Shown here: positions 46,401-58,400 of the stretch, piece by piece | Layout of the letters: every line of letters begins with the position of its first letter | How positions within the stretch are numbered: the stretch's first letter is position 1 | Assembly: GCA_032622095.1 (NCBI GenBank) | Contig: CP136064.1 | Location: 258,519,863-258,583,862 of the forward strand | Length of the DNA stretch: 64,000 bases | Reading direction: 5' to 3' | DNA from: Siphonodentalium dalli | Taxonomy: Eukaryota > Mollusca > Scaphopoda > Gadilida > Siphonodentaliidae | Notes under the pieces: generated by a model | The model's input: the letters and a program-made list of their open reading frames with translations, nothing else | The model's database searches: none | Told to the model about the DNA's origin: nothing | Position numbers and translations under genes: made by a program

Positions 46401-49400
46401 TAATTTCATTGATCATGAACAGGAAAGACATCGTAGAGAGAGGGACGGTCGCAGTCTCTGGCCACACCCGCGTGATGAACTGCTTCACTATTAAAGGTTC
46501 CTTGGTTAACTGTGGAAAGAATTGAGACATATATAGTAGTGATGTGTGGCTTTTAAATTCATTTCGGTTTTGGTATGGTTTTTGTAGAAAACCAGGTTTT
46601 GGTTTCGGTTATGGTTTTACTGAATACACCAATTACTACAGTAATGGTCGAATTAATCGACCTCTTAACCAAAGCAGAATTATGGGTAACTTTTCAGGAT
46701 TTAGTCGGAAATATGGCTTGTTGCCATTCATCGGAAAGCTCTCCCCGAGAGCTTTCTGATGAATGGCAACAAGCCATATTTCCGACTAAATCCTGAAAAG
46801 TTACCCATAATTCTGCTTTGGTTAAGAGGTCGATTAATTAGAGCATTACTGTATATGCATAGAGCAGATGGTATAATATTTGACATAATATTTTAGCCAT
46901 TTTCCATATTTCATATTTAATGGCAATACAGTAATGCCCTAAATCGACTCCTTAACCACAGCAGAATTATGGGTAACATTTCAGGATTTAGTCGGAAATA
47001 TGGCTTGTTAGCCATATTTCCGACTAAATCCTGAAATGTTACCCATAATTCTGCTGTGGTTAAGGAGTCGATTATTTAGGGCATTACTGTATTGCCATTA
47101 TCGCTCATATCACACCCAAATGTTCCAAATTGAAACTGCTACTTGTAACAGTGGCAAATAGCAGCTGCAAAAGCATGCACTAACTTTTGCGACATTCAGA
47201 ACCAGCGATGTCAGTTAATTGAAAACAAAAGAATAGGTTTTATAGAATATATCAGTTGTGGTTTGGTTTTGAAATAAAACTGAAAGAAAACCAAGAAACC
47301 GTAAAACCGCACGTCACTAATATATATTAAAAGGCCCGTAAGGCATTGGCTAGGTGAATAGAAAGTCAATCAAATTCTGATGATCAAATAATAAATATCA
47401 ATATTTGCCAGAATATTATACACAGTGTTACAAATAACTTTTTCTTTTGTTTTTAAAATAAAATAATGCTGAGTGATGCCAATGCCGCTGCAAATAAGTT
47501 ACTGAGGAAATACGCGGTGCAACATATCTGACTATAATCAACATTGTCTGTCTTTGTTATCTTTCGTTGCGGAAAATATATTAATACCTAGATCATGAAA
47601 TTAACCTCTACTCTGACTAACACCTGTAGATATCATATTCCACCAGTACAAAACCTTGGAACTATTTGATGTTTCAACCCCTTCTGACAGGGAACTTTAT
47701 AACATTGAACAAACAAGGCAGGCAATATATTTCTTTGTTAGTACTTGTTCCTCAATAATCTACTTCACTTTAGGGGGTGATCCCAGCTCGAGATCGCCTG
47801 CTTTTTTGTGAGCTTATATCACAATAAACATTGAATAATTACCCAGGAGTGTTAACCCTTTACCCAACAAAGCGGCCAAAAACGCCCAAATAAAGCTTCA
47901 ACAGCCTAAAATATCTTCGGTCTGTCTCAATAACACCATACAAATATGGATATCATTGGAACCGGTTCATTGACCACATTGTGATGGTTACAGTTATTCC
48001 CTGTGCCAATGCATTCTCTTATATATGCGAGTCGACCATAGGTCGCCTCGCATATATAAGAGAATGCATTGGCCTAAAACAATTCTTTTTTAACACTTTT
48101 TACCATTTTTTCTTACATTCTTTAACAATTTTATAATTTTTTCTTACATTTTTCTACATTCTTTGACAATTTTATCATTTTTAATATGTGTTAAGCCAAT
48201 GCATTCTCTTATATATGCGAGGCGACCTATGGTCGACTCGCATATATAAGAGAATGCATTGGCACAGTGCCGTTCTGTTGGGTAAAGGGTTAAGGTGGGA
48301 ATATATTCCAGCACCGATACTCATGGGATTTTGTTTTAGCAAATGAAAGTTCCAGAATTGATAGTCACTATGATTCAACCACAATTCTATTTGAATCCGA
48401 TTTTTAGAAATATCGTTTCTTAACTTTCAAACATACTATAACCTTGTTTTGACTTACCCAATTATTTCGCCTAAATTTCAACAATGCCTGATATTTCAAA
48501 CATGATGGTGTTCAAACAATTTGATTATATAAAGTCTTGAATAATCTAGCCATCTGTATGACTAACCTGATTCTTGCATGATAGTTGGTACGTGTTGAGC
48601 TTGTAGCATTCATTTTCACATCCATACACCTTCTTGACAATAAAAGGCCCAACTTCCTGTTCATCTTCGACATCGCTCCAGTACTTGCCAACATTCTGTA
48701 AATGAGAAGTAAGCCCAATTAGCACTGCACACTGAAATCAGACTGGCTGCCACAGCCAGTGCAGTATGTTGTTATACTTTCATATAGTATAAAGTTTACC
48801 AAATCCAGTGCAGTATGTTGTTATACTTTCATGTAGTATAAAGTTTACCAAATCCAGTGCAGTATGTTGTTATACTTTCATATAGTATAAAGTTTACCAA
48901 ATCCAGTGCAGTATGTTGTCATATTGATTGAGTCACTTTTGCTTTGAGAAGTGACTTCAACTTTGTTATAACCCCCGCAACGAGTTGTGGGGGTATACTG
49001 GAATCAGCTTGTCTGTTGGTTTTTTAATTTGGCACAGGTATTTAATACCATGGGAACCTGTGCACCTGCGATTATGAGGTCTGTTTGATATTTTTTTGTG
49101 GAGTTATCCCCCTTTTTCGACTTAGAAAATGTTCAATACAGGTGTATACCTTTGTCTGAGCTTTTATTCCTACAGTTTTTGTTTAATTTTTTAAAAACTT
49201 GGCACAGATATTTAATACCATGGGAACCTGTGCACCTGCGATTATGAGGTCTGTTTGATATTTTTTTGTGGAGTTATCTCCCTTTTTCAACTTAGAAAAT
49301 GTTCAATACAGGTGTATACCTTTGTCTGAGCTTTTATTCCTACATTTTTTTTTCAATTTTTTAAAAACTTGGCACAGATATTTAATACCATGGGAACCTG

Positions 49401-52400
49401 TGCACCTGCGATTATGAGGTCTGTCTGATGTTTTTTGTGGACTTATCCCACTTTTTCGATATGGGGGTATACCTTAGTTCCACCTGGGACAGGCCCATCT
49501 CTAGTTTAATTAACCCTTTCATGATGGGTGCAGTGCTGGTGCAGCATTAAAGATCCAGTGCCAGTGAATTCTCTAATATATGCGAGTCTCCCATAGGGAG
49601 CCTCGATTATTAAGAGAATGCACTGGCTTACAAGGTCAAGGTAAATATTGATAGGCCAATGTATTCTCTTATATATGTGAGGCTCCATATGGAAGACTTG
49701 CATATATATAAGAGAATGCATTGGCACAGGGTTTTCGCAAAATTTCAGTAAGGGTTAATTTCGCTTTCAGCAATCGAGCCAAGTATGTTCTAATTATAGT
49801 GAGTATGGTCTGGTTGTCAAAATATAAATGGTAGAAACATTCAGTTGAGTCGCAGAGAAGGAATTTTTGTTTGACTTTTATGCTGCATCTATGGACTGTT
49901 ACTCATTACAATTGACGATTGTTCACAGTAGTGAAAGTCACCTGACTTTATAAAATTGTGCAATTTCTTTGCCAAATAACTGGACTGTGCCTTTAAAGTT
50001 ATATGAAACACTCTGGCAGGATGATCAAATAGAAATGGGGAATAATCTTGCTCAAAGTAATTATGTTTACGATTATTAATTCCAATTGACAACACACACA
50101 ACATCATTCTGATATATTAACAAAATGCAATGACTCGCGATGGTGAAACTTATGTTTGTTTGTTGCCGATAGATGCGTCCCGAACCAGATGTAAATATTT
50201 ACAATTGGGCATAGTTCAGACGATGATTTCTATGGAGTCGTATGGTAGATTTCTTTGAAATTTTCGCAGATGTTTGTAAAATGCTACATTCCCCATATTG
50301 CCATTACTCCTGAGTATTAAATAGTCAGTTTCACACACCCGAACAAGGCCATAATATGTCTTTAATGTAAACAAGAGCATCACTAGGGCAGGGCAAAATA
50401 CACCCATGGTAAGTCCAACAAAGGGCCATAACTCTGGTAAAAATTGGCAGGCTGAACACAAACTCAAACTTGACCTGTATTTGGACCAGTAAACTCACAT
50501 ACGAGATTTCATTCCATTCAGTTCAGACTTACTAAAGTTATCATCCGGAAACAAATATTGAGTGCAAATTCCAACAGAAAATCATGACGCTGGTGAAAAT
50601 TGGTGGGCATAACCTGAATTCAAACTTAACCTATATTTGGTGCTAGTAAACCCACGTACCAAATTTCATTCCTTTCAGTCAAGACTATCTGAAGATATCA
50701 TCAGAAAGCAAAAGCAAACGGACGGACCAAAACAAAATGCATCCCATTTTTTTAAAACGGTCGTATAAAAATCGCTTAAATAAGTATTATTGAGGCATAT
50801 AAAGTTCATGTATATTATGTATTTCTCAATCTTAGTCCCTGGAATGTGACATTATGAGCAGCTACAGGCAAGTATTGAAAACACTACTGTCATTTGCAGA
50901 ATGAGTTCCCCAGAGGTGAATTTAGGATGCTATCCCACACAGTGGGCTAGCATCACCAAGTTCACCCTTTGGGAACCTTATTCTGCATGTCCTCTTCCTC
51001 TGGGAAGTATTTATAGTCACAAATTTTTAGTTTTAGTTACTTTTTTCCCTTATGCTCAGTTTCTATATCCCCTAATTTGCAGAAGATAAAACGCATAATC
51101 GAGGTGAAGCTGGGTGAACATCACCAACTGGGGAACTTCAATCTGATCCTAGGTCTCCCAAGCAGTTGAGCATAAGCAGAATGAGGTTACCAGAGGGTGA
51201 ATTTGGTGACGATCGCCTGCTGTCCGCCGGGATAGTGTCACTAAATTCATCCTTTTGGGACCTCATTCTGCAATTGTCAGACACTATTTGCAGGCTTGGC
51301 TACTAGATTTAGTTTGATGCCTGATGATTGTTTGTCCAGAGAATGGTATTAGGAGGTTTTATTTACTTTACAAAGTTCAATTATAGACATTGACTGACAT
51401 TCAGGATGTTTTGAAAATAACACATAGGGGACCACAATGCTAATATATCACAAAATATTATACAAGATAGGTTTTTTTTTTAGCTCACCATGCAGAAGAG
51501 ACAAAGTATACAGTAGTGCTATAATAATGTTTAGAATGAATTTATGGCTTAAAACTGTCAACTAATTTTGACTAATGACGTATACATGTAGTAACGTTGC
51601 CACTTGTGATCCAAATAAAACCTCAAGTTTTTATGTTGAAAATAATTTTGTAACGAGATTGGAGTATCAATCAAAAATACTGCTATACTACTTACAGTTA
51701 TATACACCTATAATTATTTTTAACTAACTTCGGCATGTTGCTATGCTGAGACTTTAACCCTTTCTGTACCAAATAGATTCTCCCACTCAGTTATAAAAGT
51801 ATGTTCAGGTAATAAAAGCAGACAACGACAAATAGACAAAAAATGCAGAAGGATTCTTAATCAATAGTGGGAAATGTTCACATACAAGTTCAACAAATAA
51901 CCTTTGTAGAACTTATTATCTGAATATTTTCTAAGGGATAATTACTTGTAAATGAGTATTTAGTATGATAAGTGTGAAGATAATTATCCTGTGTTTCACG
52001 TTGAAATAGCAATACTGGATATACTACCTTGTTGTTAGCTGTTTGTTCTTCATGCAACATGACCACTGTTGAACAATTTTGGTCGTAGACAAGCCGCCAG
52101 AAATCCACAACCGTGTTTCGAAGAGGAGTCTGTGTGATGATTCGTGAAAACTTATCTTTGTCACTCTGTCAAAATCGAGAGAGAAGAGAAATCAAAGTTG
52201 GTTATGTCATGCATGATCAATATATGTATGCAATATTGAACTTGTAAAATCAGACAGAAATTCTGAGAGTAATATATGTCAGCTTAAAGGTCCACTTAAT
52301 TTTCGAACCCCCATATTTAAAAAAAAATGTATGCCATATTATATACCATTTGAAAGAGAAAGCACCAAAACATTGTATTGTCAACTCTATAGAGTTATTC

Positions 52401-55400
52401 CCCTAATATTGAAAATACATTTTTAGTTTGAATTCTGTTGCAATCTGGGAGCCATTATGGGGGAAATCTTTCTATGATTTCAGCTGGTTTCTTTTTCTCT
52501 ATGGGCATCTTCTGAGACACAAGTTTCAAATGGTGATGAATTATAGTATTTAAATCATATTTTATGGCATAGATTGTTATTAAAACCATATATCAAGTCA
52601 CTATAAAAAAAATAATCGGCGACTCAAAAATTAAGTGGGCCTTTAAATGGTTCTTTTTCTTTCAAAGGTTGTTTGCACTTGTAGATTTGTAATAGATAGA
52701 TAAATATATTTATTTACATAAAACACTCAAAGGAACATAATAATAAATAATAAAAATAATAATAACACATATGTACATGTGTACGTAAAGACAAAACATC
52801 ATTTCATTTAAAAATAATTTACTGTATGGATTCCCCATACAATAACACAGTATACTGTGGAATGATCCATAATATAACCGTAATATGCAGATTTGTCTCT
52901 TCAAGCACCACTTCCAACGGTAACAAAGCTTCCAGGAAACTAATTTTGAAGGCATTTTTGCATTGTTGTTCTCAATGAATCACACCAGAAACATCTGGTG
53001 TTACAAATATTGCACCTAAAATTGTTCTTTAAAAAAGAACTTATATTTTCATTAAAAAATGTAGTAAGGTAACAGCAATCTAATAGTATGTTTTATGAAC
53101 CCCTCCTACCAGAGACCAGCCTAAAGAATTCAAATAGGGAGAAGTGGCACATTTTAGGGAGAACATGTCTCCCAAGTCGGCCTCTAGGTGGGTCCTTGCC
53201 TCCTACAGCATTTTTCTCAATATAGTAAAAAATATTAAACTTTAATATGATTGGTTTATGTTCACACTGATGAAGAACTACCTTTATATGAGCATTATAT
53301 GTCCCAGAAAGATGCATTGAAGTCATAAAAAAATACATCAATTCAATTAGTTTATTCTCTTAAACTCATGTTACATTTTCTTGAGTATTGAGACATAATA
53401 TATACAATACAAGAACATTGATATATGCAATAGCTATTATGTACACAGTTCCGAATCAGCTGATCAATAGTATTTAGTATTGCCTGTTCGGTGTTACAAA
53501 TATTATACCTAAAACTCTTTTATATATTTATTTATATAACTTATATTTTTCAATAAAAAATGTTGTCATCGTCTAGAAAAACAAGTTACAACACAGTATA
53601 GCTCTATATATTTATACATACCAGCATGAAGACTGCATTGATGTAGTCATTACAACACAGTATAGCTCTATATATTTATACATACCGGCATGAAGACTGC
53701 ATTGATATAGTCATTACATCCATCGGCTGGTGTTGAGAGGTAGGCTCGCAACCGGTCGGCTGAAGTTCAAATGTGGATGCATTAGTTACTAGCTGACAAT
53801 ACATATATAACTGGCATTACACTTGAGAAGCAAAACTGTGAGATTTTACAGACAGCAAACAATGATATAGTCATGAGCAATCAGTGCCCAAACCACTGAG
53901 CTTCATAAACATGAAATAAATATCTCAAATAATGGTATAAGCAGAATATGTCACAGGGTAAAAGTACTTCAATAAAACAAAAGCCTTATACCCCATATTG
54001 AAAAAAGAAATATTCTAATCTTGATTAAAAAGAACATATTTTACAATATATTTTACAATATATATTGGTTTGCAACAATTTCAACCTATTTTCGATATGA
54101 AATTTCCAACTGCAATTGATTCAGACATGACATTTCCAAACTGTTGCAAATATAGACCATTGTTGGGATGATGTGCCCCATGTTACCACGTCCCTGGTGC
54201 AAGGGATGGACACAATGACATACATTGTTTCTGGGAATTCGTGCTGAATTCCCTTGAAAACTCTTACATGGAAGTATGTTCTTGAATCTGTTTTTATCTT
54301 TGTTATCATCAGACAATGCTGTAGCAAATTCATATTCTTTTCTTTCTGGTTGAAACTCTTCAAGTGACTAAAAAGGAGAAAAGATATTGGCATAAATTAT
54401 GGTTGTTTCAATTCAAATTAATATTATTTTTTGATCTGCTTTAACTCTTCCAGTGACTGAAAATTATATGAAGAGATATAGACAGAAATTAGTGATGTTT
54501 TAATTCAAACTCATATTCTTTTCTTTCAGGTTAACAAGCCTGCAAATAGTGTGTCTGTCTTTTGCAGAATGAGGTCCCCAGAGGGTGAATTTAGTGATAC
54601 TATCTTGCATGGCTGTGTGGGGTAGTGTCAGTAAATTTGCCCTCTGAGGACCTCATTCTATAAATGACAGACACACTATTTCAAGGTTTACTGGTTAAAA
54701 CTGTCCACTGACTGAAAAGATGAAGAGATATCGGACCTATACTATTTATTTCTATCTTTGAGCTCTGTAAGGTTTATGATATGGTGGGTCCTTCTGAATT
54801 GGTATGATGATGGTGGGTCCTGCTGAGAGCTTTCCGATGAATGGCAACAAGCCATATTTCCGACTAAATCCTGAAAAATTACTCATAATTCTGTTGTGGT
54901 TGAGGAGTTGATTATTTAGGGCATTACTGTAATTATGATATCTCACCTCAAACAGAGCCGCTAGCTTCGACTCCCCTGTGATGTTGTCAGTCTCTTGTAA
55001 GTTCTTGTATGATTCAGAAAATTTATCCATTGTGAGTGATGTATGGTTGAGATGATAGGCCTCGATTAGAGCCTGGTGTAGGAAGACATACTGGTCCTGC
55101 AGCAAAGTAATAGTTTCATTTTAATTGGTTACAGTGAGATGATAGGCATCGATTAGAGCCTGGTGTAGGAAGACATACTGGTCCTGCAGCAAAGTAATAG
55201 TTTCATTTTAATTGGTTACAGTGAGATGATAGGCATCGATTAGGAATCACGGAACTAAATGGTTTCCCATAGGCGACAGTGTTAACGTTTCGGTCAAATT
55301 CGCTGAATTGAAGCCTGCAGGCCATACCAGTGATGTTTACCCAGCTAGATTGACACCAGTTGATCACGAAAATGCAAGAAAAATCATAGGTCATGTGTTT

Positions 55401-58400
55401 ACTTTTTAAAATAAATCCCCAAGTGTACGACAGGGCTATCTCACAGCCAAATTTGATCTGGAAAAACCCAGATCTACAACAGCTAGTTAAATACATTTCC
55501 CGCTCACAAAAATCCATTCCCCCATTCATTCACCAGTTTAAATTATTTTGATATTATGTACAAATCAAATAAACGCGATGTCATCCTTTAATAACGTGTC
55601 GCATGTATCAGGTGAAGGTCATTCTTCAGTTACCTTCACCTTTAGGGTTCCACGGTGTACTCGCTCCCCGACTCTAGAACACATTTAGCTCCCTGATTCC
55701 TATATATATGTATATGTGTGAATAACAGCGTTTCTTATAGTATTTTATCAAAATATAGACCTTACTGAAATCAAAAATGGATTATATCGAGCAGTAGTGG
55801 TTTATTTTTCCAATATGAGGCATCCTGAAAATTAGTGTCAATCCTCAAAATAAAGCCAAAAAATTTAGCTTTTTTTTCAATTTTACTAGCTAATGCATGT
55901 TGTATAACTGAAGTATGTCCTTATATACCATAATATTACTAAATTGAAGAGGAAATGTTAATATACATTTTGAGAGGGATATATTGTCCAATTTTAAACC
56001 CTTTTCATGCAGAATTTGGCAATTTATAATAAATATTTACCAAAATTAACAGAAAATAATTTATTTTTTTTAATAGCAATGTAAAGCAACCATAAGTCAA
56101 TTTAAATATCGAAACATTATGATACGACATCAGACACAGCCTCAGGCATGAAATTTTACCAGATGGCAGGGCCTACTGTCTGTTTAACAAAGCTGCCATG
56201 ACAGTTTTGCACGACAGTAACTCTAGTGGTGATGCAACAGGTGTACGACAGGGCTATCTCACAGCCAAATTTGATCTGGAAAAACCCAGATCTACAACAG
56301 CTAGTTAAATACATTTCCCGCTCACAAAAATCCGTTCCCCCATTCATTCACCAGTTTAAATTATTTAGATATTATGTACAAATCAAATAAACGTGATGTC
56401 ATCCTTTAATAACGTGTCGCATGTATCAGGTGAAGGTCATTCTTCAGTTACCTTCACCTTTAGGGTTCCACGGTGTACTCGCTCCCCGACTCTAGAACAC
56501 ATTTAGCTCCCTGATTCCATTAGAGCCTGGTGTAGAAAGACATACTGGTCCTGCAGCAAAGTAATAGTTCCATGTTAATTGGTTATTGTAGTCCCTGTCA
56601 ATTTACCATTAGTCATTTAAATAGCTAATATAAAAACTCTAAAATATCCACCTAATACCGAGGCGAGTCACATGAATTTAAGGTTGCAGGCATACATATG
56701 TGTATCCAGGGGGTATACACAAGCAAACATTTCCTCGAAAATCCAGCTGTGACCCTTATAAAATTAATTTAATTAAATAGATAAATATATATAAAAAAAA
56801 GTTCCCAGACCCCTGTGGAAACAAATTTCCGAGATGCCTTCCTAAATGCACCTGGAATGGAGTTTATCACATGAATATTCTGCAGTATATCCTTACTTGT
56901 TTCTGCACCATGTTTACACGTTGCGACCTCAGGTCCTTGACACATTTATAAATATCCAGCACACCATCCGTGGAACCTTGCTCAAGAAGATAGTCGAGGG
57001 CTATAAATGTACCAGTTCGACCTATTCCAGCACTACAAAATAAGATAAAACATACATTTAGCCTAAAATTAGTTTCAATTAGTCCCTGTTAACATGATTT
57101 TTGTTTCCTTCGTGAGCCGATATTGCAATAAACATTGATTGATTACCCATGAGAAATTCTATGCTTGTACAGACAGCCTAGTTTTGAGTCTTTATTATCA
57201 CAGCTAGGGAGGCTTCTAACGCATTCTGCTGCCCTACCCCTCTCCGCCCTATACACACCCCTGCTATAATGTCATTGTACTGTATAAGAACATATAAAGT
57301 ACCATGACAGGGGTATGTATAGCCTAGCTATAGGGATGGCGCATAAAGGCAGCAGCGGAGTACGTTACAAGAAAACCATAGTCAGACATGGTAACGCCCT
57401 CAAGATCATATTATTAGGCATATATAAATCATAATATAAAATATACTGGTTTCATGAATGCACCACCCCAGTATTCCATAAAACAACTAATCCTTCAAAT
57501 TGTTACAACAAATATGGCTTATCACTGAAGCTTTCTCATTCACACACCATGCAGAAAGCCTCTAAATGCAGACCATAAATCTACTTATCGGATTAAATAC
57601 AGCCCCGATACTTCGAAATACGACCTTTAGTCTACATTCCATACATACTTCATCAGCAATGTTAGCTGTTATATTATGCATTGTGTTCCTGTAATAAAAT
57701 TTTCAAGAGTGGCTCAGCCATTGTTCACGCCTAAATATCGAAATCAATTAACGTGGTCATAAAAGATACATACTGCAACAATGAGACATACGCCAAAATA
57801 CATCCGCGAATATATACATCCTGCACGAAGTTTAACTCGTACGCAATATAATGAGTATGTTATTAATCAAAGTTACCCCATAGCTCCTATGACATCGCCA
57901 GATCAGCCTTGCAGTATACACCCTGTAACAAGGCCCTGTGCTTTAACTCTTTCATGACGGGAGCTGCGCTGGCGCAACATTAAAGACCCTGTGCCAACGC
58001 ACTCTCTTATATATGCGAGTCAACCATAGGTCGCCTCGCATATATAAGAGAATGTATACGCCTAACATTTTTTATATTTTTTTCTTACATTCTTTAACAA
58101 TTTTTATAATTTTTTATCATTATTTCTTACATTCTTTATCAATTTTTATAATTTTTTCTTACATATTTATAATTTTTTTATCATTATTTATTACATTCTT
58201 TAACTATTAATATCATTTTTTTTATTTTTTCTTACATTCTTTAACAATTATAAAAAAAATATAAAATTTGTTAGGCCAATGCATTCCCTTATATATGCGA
58301 TGCGACCTATGGTCAACTCGCATATATAAGAGAATGCATTGGCACAGGGTTTTCGCAAAAATTCAGGTATTTCCCATCATGAAAGTGTTAATAATTATTT

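Noticed and set aside
29732-51089. Recurrent peptides with [11 protein letters not shown] or [14 protein letters not shown]
   Set aside because: They are translations of the two strands of the GAGGTCCCC hairpins.
55203-56347. Two frames sharing [20 protein letters not shown]
   Set aside because: They lie in the duplicated 279-bp intron segment. The similarity reflects the duplication, and no splice-site pair fits the phosphatase gene.
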